Assembly: GCF_024679245.1 (NCBI RefSeq)
Contig: NC_090187.1
Location: 19,878,995-19,942,994 of the forward strand
Reading direction: 5' to 3'
Length of the DNA stretch: 64,000 nucleotides
Source: Pseudorasbora parva
Lineage: Eukaryota; Chordata; Actinopteri; Cypriniformes; Gobionidae
The position numbers and the translations under genes are program-made. Below the pieces are notes generated by a model. That model was not told the DNA's origin. It did no database searches and worked only from the letters and a program-made list of their open reading frames with translations. Below, piece after piece: positions 28,106 through 42,149 of this stretch. Position 1 is the stretch's first letter; each line of letters begins with the position of its first letter.

Positions 28106-29528
28106 TCTCATCCTTGATCTACTGAAGAAACAACAGAAAGTCATAAGTCTGTAAATAAGGTTCAAGTTCAAAGACTCTTTGGCCAAAAATAAGTTCAAAG
28201 GGTCATCCTTGAAGAGCTAATAAAACATCAGAAGGAATCTATTTATATGTATAGAAACTTCAAGTTCATGGAATCTAGCGTCAGAATTATTTTTTGCCAA
28301 AAAATATCTTTCTTGACCTACTGATGAAACAACAGGTAGAAATAAAAGTGTGTAAAGAATGTTCAAGTTCAAAGACTAATTGGCCACAAATAGGTTCAAA
28401 AGGTCATCCCTGAACCACTGCATCAGAAGGAATCTATTTATATGTATAGGAAGTTCAAGTTCTACTGATGAAACAACAGGTAGTCATAAAGTCTTTGTAG
28501 AATGTTCAAGTTCAAAGACTATTGGGCCACAAATAGGTTCAATATGTAGTTCCTAAACCACTGCATCCGAAGTATTCTATTTTTATGCATAGAAAGTTCA
28601 AGTTCATGGGATCCAGGAACAGAATCTTTTTTTTGTCAAAAAAAATCTAATCCTTGATTTACTGAAGAAACAACAGAAAGTCATAAGTCAGTAAAGAAGG
28701 TTCAAGTTCAAAGACTCTTTGGCCAAAAATAAGTTCAAAGGGTCATCCTTGAAGAAGTAATAAAACATCAGAAGGAATCTATATGTATAGAAAGTTCAAG
28801 TTCAAGGAATCTAGGGGCAGAATTTTTTTTATTATTATTTGTCAAAAAATGTCTTCCTTGACCTACTGATGAAACAACAGGTAGTCATAAAGACTGTGTA
28901 GAATGTTCAAGTTCAAAGACTATTTGGCCACAAAAAAGTTCAAAAGGTGATCCTTGAATTACTGCATCAGAAGGAATCTATTTATATGTACAGAAAGATC
29001 CAGTTCATTGGATCAAGGTTCAGAATCTTTTTTTTGTCAAAAAAAAAAAATTCATCCTTGATCTACTGAAGAAAGTCATAAGTCTGTAAAGAAGGTTCAA
29101 GTTCAAAGACTCTGGCCAAAAATAAGTTCAAAGGGTCATCCTTGAAGAACTAATAAAACATCAAAAGGAATCTATTTATATGTATAGAAAGTTCAAGGTC
29201 ATGGAATCTAGGGGCAGAATTTTTTTTTGTTATTTGTAAAAAAAATGTCTTTCTTGACCTACTGATGAAACAACGGGTAGTCATAAAGTCTGTGTAGATT
29301 GTTCAAGTTCAAAGACTAATTGGCCACAAATAGGTTCAATATGTCATCTCTGAACCACTGAATCAGAAAGAATCTATTTATATGCATAGAAAGCTCAGGT
29401 TCATGGAATCTAGGTTCAGATTTTTTTTTTTTTTTTGTCAAAAAATGTCTTCCTTTACCTACTGATGTATAGAATGTATAGTCTGTATACATTTATGTAT
29501 ATAATGTATAGAATGTATAGTCTGTATA
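17654..29528. repeat. ~200-bp satellite array, block 3
   Basis: Continuous A/B monomers running from the right TA of the first transposon to the left TA of the second. The block includes a G-rich T-tract variant at 22692-22711 (G6, G6, G3 and G2 runs). It also contains monomers reading CCGAAGTATTCTATTTTTATG, which recur near 15.58, 22.03 and 28.56 kb. I see nothing coding. Confidence 0.95.
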
Positions 29529-32500
29529 CACTGAAAAAAATGACTTTGTGGTATGGTAAAATCTATTACATTAATTCATGTAATTATTACATTGTAAAAT
29601 TAAGTTTAAGTTGGAACTATATATCTTAAGTAAAATGTACACAGTCTATTCATGTAATAACTTAACTGAGAAAAAAGAGTAAATTTTATCATATATTTAC
29701 AAATAATATTTAATGTTTTATAGTCACAGCACATTCACCTAAAATAGTAAGTAAATTTTACTCTGAAAAGCAAAGTGCATTTGAAAATGCGCACAGATTT
29801 TTCGCAAAGATCCAACATGTTCAGTGGTGGCCATGTTCAGAGACGGTCATTTTGGGATGCTGCTTTTATGTGGCTGACTTATTCTCAATAAGTTTTAACT
29901 TTTCACTGAACGTGAGTTTTAATCACAATAACGGTAGCCAACGCTACATAAGTTCTTATTGAGAATTAATAGAGTTTTTTTATGTCACCATTATGGCGAT
30001 TAGTGTTTTCTTTAGTTGGGCAGTTTGGCAACTTTTTAATGTTAATGTTTCTCTCACTGCTGTGACTGAGTTTGCTATGGCAAGAAAAGCAGAGAAAACA
30101 TGATCAGATGCTTTTGGCCGCTTGATGATCAGAATATGATCATTGTGTAGTGGCTTAATTCACCAATCTTATACGTGAATATGAGCAATATACTATTAAC
30201 CTTGTTTTATTCTCGAAAAGATCCAGCACAGTTTTAACCAGAAAAGTTGAATACAATTCATAACAGACTGTACACTAAGCACTTTGAACATCTGCAAGCT
30301 TTTCTCACACACAGATATCAAGATTCAGCCTAAGAATCTCATCAATGGTGACATGCTTCATGCCACAATGCATTCTGGGAGCATCATGCAAAACTAAGAA
30401 ATATCAGCAATATTCACTTGGGTTTGTAATTGGATGCAATGGTAATCTGAGTGAAACTTACAATCTATAGATGAGTATTGCCAGTGCAATTTACTTGTGT
30501 ATTTTACATAAAAAATAAGTGGTTCTAGTAAGTAAATATTACTTAGAATAGCCCGAGTAAATATTACAAGCACTTTCTGTGTGGAAAAAGTTTCCTAGCT
30601 TTTTTTAAGTAAATGTCACTCCAAATTTTTTTCAGTGTAGAATGTTCAAGCTCAAAGACTATTTGGCCACAAATAAGTTCAAAAGGTCATCCTTGAACCA
30701 CTGCATCAAAAGGAATCTATTTATATGTATAGAAAGTTCAAGTTCATGGGATCAAGGTTCAGAATCTTTTCTTTTTTTTTGTCAAAAATCTCATCCTTGA
30801 TATACTGAAGAAACAACAGAAAGTCATACGTCTGAAAAGAAGGTTTAAGTTCAAAGACTAATTGGCCACAAATAGGTTCAAAAGGTCATCCCTGAACCAC
30901 TGCATCAGAAGCAATCTATTTATATGCATAGAAAGTTCAAGTTCATGGGATAAAGGGGCAGAATCTTTTTTTTTTTTTGTCAAAAATCTCATCCTTGATA
31001 TACTGAAGAAACAACAGAAAGTCATACGTCTGTAAAGAAGGTTCAAGTTCAAAGACTCTTTGGCCAAAAATAAGTTCAAAGGGTCATCCCTGAAGAGCTA
31101 ATAAAACATGATAAGGAATCTATTTATATGTATAGAAAGTTCAAGGTCATGGGATCCAGGGGCAGAATCTTTTTTTTTTTTTTTTTTTTGTCAAAAATCT
31201 CATCCTTGACATACTGAAGAAACAACAGAAAGTCATACATCTGTAAAGAAGGTTCAAGTTCAAAGACTCTGGCCAAAAATAAGTTCAAAGGGTCATCCTT
31301 GAAGAACTAATAAAACATCAAAAGGAATCTATTTATATGTATAGAAAGTTCATGTTCAAGTTCAAAGACTAAATGGCCACAAATAGGTTCAATAGGTCAT
31401 CCCTGAACCACTGCATTAGAAGGAATCTATTTATATGCATAGAAAGTTCAAGTTCATGGAATCTAGGTTCAGATTTTTTTTTTTTAACAAAAAATGTTTC
31501 CCTTTACCTACTGATGATACAACATGTAGTCATAAAGTCTGTATAGAATGTTCAAGCTCAAAGACTATTTGGCCACAAATAAGTTCAAAAGGTCATCCTT
31601 GAACCACTGCATCAAAAGGAATCTATTTATATGTATAGAACGTTCAAGTTCATGGGATCAAGGTTCAGAATCTTTTTTTTTTTTGTCAAACATCTCATCC
31701 TTGATATACTGAAGAAACAACAGAAAGTCATACATCTGTAAAGAAGGTTCAAGTTCAAAGACTAATTGGCCAAAAATAGGTTCAAAAGGTCATCCCTGAA
31801 CCACTGCATCAGAAGCAATCTATTTATATGCATAGAAAGTTCAAGTTCATGGGATCCAGGGGCAGAATCTTTTTTTTTGTCAAAAATCTCATTCTTGATA
31901 TACTGAAGAAACAACAGAAAGTCATACATCTGTAAAGAAGGTTCAAGTTCAAAGACTAATTGGCCAAAAATAGGTTCAAAAGGTCATCCCTGAACCACTG
32001 CATCAGAAGCAATCTATTTATATGCATAGAAAGTTCAAGATCATGGCATCCAGGGTCAGAAATTAGTTTTTTGTCAAAAAAAATCTCATCCTTGATCTAC
32101 TGAAGAAACAACAGAAAGTCATACGTCTGTAAAGAAGGTTCAAGTTCAAAGATTCTTTGGCCAAAAATAAGTTCAAAGGGTCATCCTTGAAGAGCTAATA
32201 AAATATCAGAAGGAATCTATTTATATGTATAGAAACTTCAAGTTCATGGAATCTAGCGTCATAATTATTTTTTGACAAAAAATATCTTCCTTGACCACTG
32301 ATGAAACAACAGGTAGAAATAAAGTGTGTAAAGAATGTTCAAGTTCAAAGACTAATTGGCCACAAATAGGTTCAAAGGTCATCCCTGAACCACTGCATCA
32401 GAAGGAATCTATTTATATGCATAGAAAGTTCAAGTTCATTGGATCCAGGGGCAGAATCTTTTTTTTTTTTTGGTCAAAAATCTCATCCTTGATATACTGA

Positions 32501-35500
32501 AGAAACAACAGAAAGTCATATGTCTGTAAAGAAGGTTCAAGTTCAATGCTCTTTGGTAAAAATAAGTTCAAAGGGTCATCCTTGAAGAGCTAATAAAACA
32601 TCAGAAGGAATCTATATATATGTATAGAAAGATCAAGTTAATGGAATCTAGGGTCAGATTTTTGTTTTTGTTTTTTTGCCAAAAAATGTCTTCCTTGACC
32701 TACTGATGAAACAACAGGTAGTCATAAAGTCTTTGTAGAATGTTCAAGTTCAAAAACTATTGGGCCACAAATAGGTTCAGTATGTAGTTCCTAAACCACT
32801 GCATCCGAAGTATTCTATTTTTATGCATAGAAAGTTCAAGTTCATGGGATCCAGGAACAGAATCTTTTTTTTGTCAAAAAAAATCTAATCCTTGATTTAC
32901 TTAAGAAACAACAGAACGTCATAAGTCAGTAAAGAAGGTTCAAGTTCAAAGACTCTGGCCAAAAATAAGTTAAAAGGGTCATCCTTAAAGAACTAATAAA
33001 ACATCAGAAAGAATCTATTTATATGTATAGAAAGTTCACGTTCATGGAATCTAGGGTCAGATTTTTTTATTTTTTTTGTCAAAAAATGTCTTCCTTGACA
33101 TATTGATGAAAAAAACAGGTAGTCATAAAGTCTGTGTGGAATGTTCAAGTTCTAAGAAAATTTGGCCACAAATAAGTTCAAAATGTCATCCTTGAACCAC
33201 TGCATCAGAAGAAACCTATTTATATGGATAGAAAGTTCAAGTTCATGGGATCCAGGGTCAGATTTTTGTTTTTTGTCAAATAAAATCTCATCCTTGATCT
33301 ACTGAAGAAACAACAGAAAGTCATACGTCCGTAAAGAAGGTTTAAGTTCAAAGACTCTTTGGCCAAAAATAAGTTCAAAGGGTCATCCTTGAAGAGCTAA
33401 TAAAACATCAGAAGGAATCTATTTATATGTACAGAAACTTCAAGTTCATGGATTCTAGCATCAGAATTTTTTTTTGCCAAAAAATATCTTCCTTGACCTA
33501 CTGATGATACAACATGTAGTCATAAAGTCTGCATAGAATGTTCAATCTAAAAGACTATTTGGCCACAAATAAGATCAAATGGTCATCCTTGAACCACTGA
33601 ATCATGAGGAACCTATTTATATGCATAGAAAGTTCAAGTTCATGGGATCCGGGGTCAGAAGTTTTTTTTGTTTGTTTGATTTTTTTGTCAAAAAATCTCA
33701 TTCTTGGTATTACTGAAGAAACAACAGAAAGTCATACGTCTTAAAGAAGGTTCAAGCTCAAAGACTATTTGGCCACAAATAAGTTCAAAAGGGGATCCTA
33801 GAACCACTGCATTAGAAGGAATCTATTTATATCTATAGAAAGTTCAAGTTCATGGAATCTAGCGTCAGAATTATTTTTTGCCAAAAAATATCTTCCTTGA
33901 CCTACTGATAAAACAAAAGGTAGAAATAAAGTGTGTAAAGAATGTTCAAGTTCAAAGACTAATTGGCCACAAATAGGTTCAAAAGGTCATCCCTGAACCA
34001 CTGCATCAGAAGGAATCTATTTATATGCATAGAAAGTTCAAGTTCATGGGATCCAGGGGCAGAATCTTTTTTTTGTCAAAAAATCTCATCCTTGATCTGC
34101 TGAAGAAACAACAGAAAGTCATAAGTCTGTAAATAAGGTTCAAGTTCAAAGACTCTTTGGCCAAAAATAAGTTCAAAGGGTCATCCTTGAAGAGCTAATA
34201 AAACATCAGAAGGAATCTATTTATATCTATAGAAAGTTCAAGTTCATGGAATCTAGGGTCAGAATTTGTTTTTGTTTTTTTTGTCAAAAAAATTTCTTCC
34301 TTGACATATTGATGAAACAACAGGTAGTCATAAAGTCTGTGTGGAATGTTCAAGTTCAAAGAATATTTGGCCACAAATAAGTTCAAAAGGTCATCCTTGA
34401 ACAACTGCATCAGAAGGAATCTATTTATATGCATAGAAAGATCAAGTTCATGGGATCCAGGGTCAGAAATTTGTTTTTTGTCAAAAAAAATCTCATCCTT
34501 GATCTACTGAAGAAACAACAGAAAGTCATACGTCTGTAAAGAAGGTTCAAGTTCAAAGACTCTTTGGCCCAAAATAAGTTCAAAGGGTCATCCTTGAAGA
34601 GCTAATAAAACATCAGAAGGAATCTATTTATATGTATAGAAACTTCAAGTTCATGGAAACTAGCGTCAGAATTATTTTTTGCCAAAAAATATCTTCCTTG
34701 ACCTACTGATGAAACAACAGGTAGAAATAAAGTGTGTAAAGAATGTTCAAGTTCAAAGACTCTTTGGTAAAAATAAGTTCAAAGGGTCATCCTTAAAGAG
34801 CTAATAAAACATCAGAAGGAATCTATATGTATGTATAGAAAGATCAAGTTCATGGAATCTAGGGTCAGATTTTTGTTGTTTTTTTGCCAAAAAATGTCTT
34901 CCTTGACCTACTGATGAAACAACAGGTAGTCATAAAGTCTTTGTAGAATGTTCAAGTTCAAAGACTATTGTGCCACAAATTGGTTCAATATGTAGTTCCT
35001 AAACCACTGCATCCGAAGTATTCTATTTTTATGCATAGAAAGTTCAAGTTCATGGGATCCAGGAACAGAATCTTTTTTTGTCAAAAAAAATCTAATCCTT
35101 GATTTACTGAAGAAACAACAGAAAGTCATAAGTCAGTAAAGAAGGTTCAAGTTCAAAGCCTCTTTGGCCAAAAATAAGTTCAAAGGGTCATTCTTGAAGA
35201 AGTAATAAAACATCAGAAGGAATCTATATGTATAGAAAGTTCAAGTTCAAGGAATCTAGGGGCAGAATTTTTTTTATTATTATTTGTCAAAAAATGTCTT
35301 CCTTGACCTACTGATGAAACAACGGGTAGTCATAAAGTCTGTGTAGAATGTTCAAGTTCAAAGACTAATTGGCAACAAGAGGTTCAAAAGGTCATCCCTG
35401 AACCACTGCATCAGAAGCAATCTATTTATATGAATAGAAAGTTCAAGTTAATGGGATCCAGGGGCAGAATTTTTTTTTTTTCTTCAAAAATCTCATCCTT

Positions 35501-38500
35501 GATATACTGAAGAAACAACAGAAAGTCATGCGTCTGTAAAGAAGGTTCAAGCTCAAAGACTCTTTGGCCAAAAATAAGTTCAAACTGTCATCCTTGAAGA
35601 AGTAATAAAACATCAGAAGGAATCTATTTATATGAATAGAAAGTTCAAGTTCATGGAATCTAGGGTCATTTTTTTGGGGGGTGGGGGGTGGGAGGTTTCA
35701 AAAAATGTCTTCGTTGACCTACTGATGAAACAACAGGTAGTCATAAAGTCTGTATAGAATGTTCAAGTTCAAAGAATAATTGGCCACAAATAGGTTCAAA
35801 AGGTCATCCTTGAACCACTGCATCAAAAGGGAATCTATTTATATGTATAGAAAGTTCAAGATCATTGGATCAAAAAACAACAGAAAGTCATACATCTGTA
35901 AACAAGGTTCAAGTTCAAAGACTCTTTGGCCAAAAATTAGTTCAAAGGGTCATCCTTTAAGAACTAATAAAACATCAGAAGGAATCTATTTATATTTATA
36001 GAAAGTTCAAGTTCATGGAATCTAAGGTCTTTTTTTGTGTCAAAAAATGTCTTCCTTGACCTACTGATGAAACAACAGGTAGAAATAAAGTGTGTAAAGA
36101 ATGTTCAAGTTCAAAGACTCTTTGGCCACAAATAAGTTCAAAAGGTCATCCTTAAACCACAGCATCAGAAGGAATCTTTTTATATGCATAGAAAATTCAA
36201 GTTCATGGGATCCAGGGTCAGAATTTTTTTTTTTTTTTTGTCAAAAAAATCTCATCCTTGATCTACTGAAGAAACAACAGAAAGTCATAAGTCTGTAAAG
36301 AAGGTTTAAGTTCAAAGACTCTCTGGCCAAAAATAAGTTCAAAGGGTCATCCTTGAAGAGCTAATAAAACATCAGAACGAATCTATTGATATGTATAGAA
36401 AGTTCAAGGTCATGGAATCTAGGGTCAGATTTTTTTATTTATTTATTTTTTATTTTTTTGTCAAAAAAAGTCTTCCTTGACCTACTGATGAAACAACAGG
36501 TAGTCATAAAGACTGTGTAGAATGTTCAAGTTCAAAGACTATTTGGCCGCAAAAAAAGTTCAAAAGGTGATCCTTGAAGCAATGCATCAGAAGGAATCTA
36601 TTTATATGTATAGAAAGTTCCAGTTCATGGGATCAAGGTTCAGAATCTTTTTTTGTCAAAAAAAATTCATCCTTTATCTACTGAAGAAAGAAAAGAAAGT
36701 CATAAGTCTGTAAAGAAGGTTCAAGTTCAAAGACTCTGGCCAAAAATAAGTTCAAAGGGTCATCCTTGAAGAACTTATAAAGCATCAGAAGGAATCTATT
36801 TATATGTATAGGAAGTTCAAGTTCATGGAATATACGGTCAGAATTTTTTTTTTTTTGGTCAAAAAATGTCTTCCTTGACCTACTGATGATACAACATGTA
36901 GTCATAAAGTCTGTATAGAATGTTCAAGCTCAAAGACTATTTGGTCACAAATAAGTTCAAAAGGTCATCCTTAAACCACTGCATCAAAAGGAATCTATTT
37001 ATATGTATAGAAAGTTCAAGTTCATGGGATCAAGGTTCAGAATTTTTTTTTTTTTGTCAAAAATCTCATCCTTGATATACTGAAGAAACAACAAAAAGTC
37101 ATACGTCTGAAAAGAAGGTTCAAGTTCAAAGACTAATTGGCCACAAATAGGTTCAAAAGGTCATCCCTGAACCACTGAATCAGAAGCAATCTGTTTATAT
37201 GTATAGAAAGTTCAAGTTCATGGGATCCAGGGAAAGAATCTTTTTTTTTTTTTTTGTCAACAATCTCATCCTTGACATACTGAAGAAACAACAGAAAGTC
37301 ATATGTCTGTAAAGAAGGTTCAAGTTCAAAGACTCTTTGGCAAAAATAAGTTCAAAAGGTCATCCTTGAAGAGCTAATTAAACATTAGAAGGAATCTATT
37401 TATATGTATAGAAAGTTCAAGGTCGTGGAATCTAGGGTCAGATTTTTGTTTTGTTTTTGTCAAAAAAATGTCTTCCTTGACCTACTGATGAAACAACAGG
37501 TAGTCATAAAGTCTGTGTAGAATGTTCAAAGTTCAAAGACTATTTGGCACAAATAAGTTCAAAAGGTCACCCGTGAAGCACTGCATCAGAAGAAATCTAT
37601 TTATATGTATAGAAAGTTCCAGTTCATGGGATCAAGGTTCAGAATCTTTTTTTTTTTTTTTGTCAAAAATCTCATCCTTGTCACACTGAAGAAACAACAG
37701 AAAGTCATACATCTGTAAAGAAGGTTCAAGTTCAAAGACTCTTTGGCCAAAATTAAGTTTAAAGGGTCATCCCTGAAGAGCTAATAAAACATGAGAAGGA
37801 ATCTATTTATATGTAAAGAAAAAGTTCAAGGTCATGGAACCTAGGGTCAGATTTTTGTTTTTTTTCAAAAAAATGTCTTCCTTGACCTACTGATGAAACA
37901 CCCGGTAGTCATAAAGTCTGTGTAGAATGTTCAAGTTCAAGGACTAATTGGCCACAAATAGGTTCAAAAGGTCATCCTTGAACCACTGCATCAAAAGGGA
38001 ATCTATTTATATGTATAGAAAGTTCAAGATCATTGTATCCAGGGTCAGAATCTTTTTTTTGTCAAAAAATCTCATCCTTGATACACTGAAAAAACAACAG
38101 AAAGTCATACATCTGTAAACAAGGTTCAAGTTCAAAGACTCTTTGGCCAAAAATTAGTTCAAAGGGTCATCCTTTAAGAACTAATAAAACATCAGAAGGA
38201 ATATATATGTATAGAAAGTTCAAGTTCAAGGAATCAAGGGGCAGAATTTTTTTTATTATTATTTGTCAAAAAATGTCTTCCTTGACCTACTGATGAAACA
38301 ACGGGTAGTCATAAAGTCTGTGTAGAAAGGTCAAGTTCAAAGACTAATTGGCAACAAGAGGTTCAAAAGGTCATCCCTGAACCACTGCATCAAAAGCAAT
38401 CTATTTATATGAATTGAAAGTTCAAGTTAATGGGATCCAGGGGCAGAATTTTTTTTTTTCTTCAAAAATCTCATCCTTGATATACTGAAGAAACAACAGA

Positions 38501-41090
38501 AAGTCATGCGTCTGTAAAGAAGGTTCAAGCTCAAAGACTCTTTGGCCAAAAATAAGTTCAAACTGTCATCCTTGAAGAAGTAATAAAACATCAGAAGGAA
38601 TCTATTTATATGAATAGAAAGTTCAAGTTCATGGAATCTAGGGTCATTTTTTTGGGGGGGTGGGGGTAGGGGGTGTCAAAAAATGTCTTCGTTGACCTAC
38701 TGATGAAACAACAGGTAGTCATAAAGTCTGTGTAGAATGTTCAAGTTCAAAGACTAATTGGCCACAAATAGGTTCAAAAGGTCATCCCTGAACCACTGCA
38801 TCAGAAGGAATCTATTTATATGCATAGAAAGTTCAAGTTCATGGGATCCAGGGGAAGAATCTTTTTTTTTTGGTCAAAAATCTCATCCTTGATATACTGA
38901 AGAAACAACAAAAAGTCATACGTCTGAAAAGAAGGTTCAAGATCAAAGACTAATTGGCCACAAATAGGTTCAAAAGGTCATCCCTGAACCACTGAATCAG
39001 AAGCAATCTATTTATATGTATATAAAGTTCAAGTTCATGGGATACAGGGGCAGAATCTTTTTTATTTTTATTTTTTCAAAAATCTCATCCTTGACATACT
39101 GAAGAAACCACAGAAAGTCATACATCTGTAAAGAAGGTTCAAGTTCAAAGACTCTTTGGCCAAAAATAAGTTCAAAGGGTCATCCCTGAAGAGCTAATAA
39201 AAAATGAGAAGGAATCTATTTATATCTATAGAAAGTTCAAGTTCATGGAATCTAGGGTCAGAATTTTGTTTTTTTGCCAAAAAATGTCTTCCTTGAGCTA
39301 CTCATGAAACAACAGGTAGTCATAATGTCTGTGCAGAATGTTCAAGTTCAAAGACTATTTGGCCACACATAAGTTCAAAAGGTCATCCCTGAACCACTGA
39401 ATCAGAAGCAATCTATTTATATGTATATAAAGTTCAAGTTCATGGGATCCAGGGGCAGAATCTTTTTTTTTTTTTTGTCAAAAATCTCATCCTTGACATA
39501 CTGAAGAAACAACAGAAAGTCATACATCTGTAAAGAAGGTTCAAGTTCAAAGACTCTTTGGCCAAAAAAAAGTTCAAAGGGTCATCCCTGAAGAGCTAAT
39601 AAAACATGAAAAGGAATCTATTTATATGTATAGAAAGTTCAAGTTCATGGGATCAAGGTTCAGAATCTTTTTTTTTTTGTCAAAAATCTCATCCTTGATA
39701 TACTGAAGAAACAACAAAAAGTCATACGCATGAATAGAAGGTTCAAGTTCAAAGACTAATTGGCCACAAATAGGTTCAGAAGGTCATCCCTGAACCACTG
39801 AATCAGAAGCAATCTATTTATATGCATAGAAAGTTCAAGTTCATGGGATCCAGGAGCAGAATCTTTTTTTTTTTTTTTTGTCAAAAATCTCATCCTTGTC
39901 ATACTGAAGAAACAACAGAAAGTCATACATCTGTAAAGAAGGTTCAAGTTCAAAGACTCTTTAGCCAAAAATAAGTTTAAAGGGTCATCCCTGAAGAGCT
40001 AATAAAACATGAGAAGGAATCTATTTATATGTAAAGAAAAAGTTCAAGGTCATGGAACCTAGGGTCAGATTTTTGTTTTTTTGCCAAAAAATGTCTTCCT
40101 TGACCTACTGATGAAACACCCGGTAGTCATAAAGTCTGTGTAGAATGTTCAAGTTCAAGGACTAATTGGCCACAAATAGGTTCAAAAGGTCATCCTTGAA
40201 CCACTGCATCAAAAGGGAATCTATTTATATGTATAGAAAGTTCAAGATCATTGTATCCAGGGTCAGAATCTTTTTTTTGTCAAAAAATCTCATCCTTGAT
40301 ATACTGAAAAAACAACAGAAAGTCATACATCTGTAAACAAGGTTCAAGTTCAAAGACTCTTTGGCCAAAAATTAGTTCAAAGGGTCATCCTTTAAGAACT
40401 AATAAAACATCAGAAGGAATCTATTTATATTTATAGAAAGTTCAAGTTCATGGAATCTAAGGTCTTTTTTTTGTGTCAAAAAATGTCTTCCTTGACCTAC
40501 TGATGAAACAACAGGTAGAAATAAAGTGTGTAAAGAATGTTCAAGTTCAAAGACTCTTTGGCCACAAATAAGTTCAAAAGGTCATCCTTGAACGACAGCA
40601 TCAGAAGGAATCTTTTTATATGCATAGAAAATTCAATTTCATGGGATCCAGGGTTAGAATTTTTTTTTTTTTGTCAAAAAAATCTCATCCTTGATCTACT
40701 GAAGAAACAACAGAAAGTCATAAGTCTGTAAAGAAGGTTTAAGTTCAAAGACTCTCTGGCCAAAAATAAGTTCAAAGGGTCATCCTTGAAGAGCTAATAA
40801 AACATCAGAAGGAATCTATTGATATGTATAGAAAGTTCAAGGTCATGGAATCTAGGGTCAGATTTTTTTTTTTTTTTTTTTTTTTTGTCAAAAAAAGTCT
40901 TCCTTGACCTACTGATGAAACAACAGGTAGTCATAAAGACTGTGTAGAATGTTCAAGTTCAAAGACTATTTGGCCACAAAAAAGTTCAAAAGGTGATCCT
41001 TGAAGCACTGCATCAGAAGGAATCTATTTATATGTATAGAAAGTTCCAGTTCATGGGATCCAGGGGCAGAATCTTTTTTTATGTCAAAAA
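28106..41090 (+). repeat. 12.98-kb tandem segmental duplication, copy 2
   Basis: Directly abuts copy 1. The junction lies in TCTCATCCTTGAT, where copy 1 ends in text matching the end of copy 2 (GGGGCAGAATCTTTTTTTATG) and copy 2 begins as copy 1 does (CTACTGAAG...AAATAAGG). The crossover therefore fell within a word shared by all monomers, in register. After 41090 the text continues with ATACTGAAG instead. Confidence 0.93.
29529..30637. mobile_element. Non-autonomous TA-target DNA transposon, copy 2
   Basis: Same 1109-bp length, ends and TA flanks as the element at 16545-17653. I saw no difference on reading both. It was carried here by the 12.98-kb duplication rather than by a second transposition, since its flanks are the same monomer text. 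Confidence 0.87.
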
Positions 41091-42149
41091 TCTCATCCTT
41101 GATATACTGAAGAAACAACAGAAAGTCATACGTCTGTAAAGAAGGTTCAAGATCAAAGACTCTTTGGCAAAAATAAGTTCAAAGGGTCATCACTGAAGAG
41201 CTAATTAAACATTAGAAGGAATCTATTTATATGTATAGAAAGTTCAATTTCATGGAATCTAGGGTCTGATTTTTGTTTTTTTGCCAAAAAAATGTCTTCC
41301 TTGACCCACTGATGAAACAACAGGTAGTCATAAAGTCTGTGTAGAATGTTCAAGTTCAAAGACTAATTGGCCACAAATAGGTTCAAAAGGTCATCCCTGA
41401 ACCACTGCATCAGAAGGAATCTATTTATATGCATAGAAAGTTCAAGTTCATGGGATCCAGGGGCAGAATCTTTTTTTTTTTGGTCAAAAATCTCATCCTT
41501 GATATACTGAAGAAACAACAAAAAGTCATACGTCTGAAAAGAAGGTTCAAGATCAAAGACTAATTGGCCACAAATAGGTTCAAAAGGTCATCCCTGAACC
41601 ACTGAATCAGAAGCAATCTATTTATATGTATATAAAGTTCAAGTTCATGGGATACAGGGGCAGAATCTTTTTTTTTTTTTTTGTCAAAAATCTCATCCTT
41701 GACATACTGAAGAAACAACAGAAAGTCATACATCTGTAAAGAAGGTTCAATTTCAAAGACTCTTTGGCCAAACATAAGTTCAAAGGGTCATCCCTGAAGA
41801 GCTAATACAAAATGAGAAGGAATCTATTTATATCTATAGAAAGTTCAAGTTCATGGAATCTAGGGTCAGAATTTTGTTTTTTTGCCAAAAAATGTCTTCC
41901 TTGAGCTACTCATGAAACAACAGGTAGTCATAATGTCTGTGCAGAATGTTCAAGTTCAAAGACTATTTGGCCACAAATAAGTTCAAAAGGTCATCCTTGA
42001 AGCACTGCATCAGAAGGAATCTATTTATATGTATAGAAAGTTCCAGTTCATTGGATCAAGGTTCAGAATATTTTTTTTGTCAAAAAAAAATTCATCCTTG
42101 ATCTACTGAAGAAAGAAAAGAAAGTCATAAGTCTGTAAAGAAGGTTCAA
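38941..42149 (+). repeat. 3.2-kb tandem duplication, copy A
   Basis: The segment starting GATCAAAGACTAATTGGCC recurs at 42150. Landmarks are about 3208 bp apart, for example the GTTCAATTTCATGGG monomer near 40630 and 43838. It overlaps the end of the 12.98-kb copy 2, so it arose after or independently of that event. The first 2.15 kb also exists at 25.95-28.10 kb, giving three copies of that part. Confidence 0.9.
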
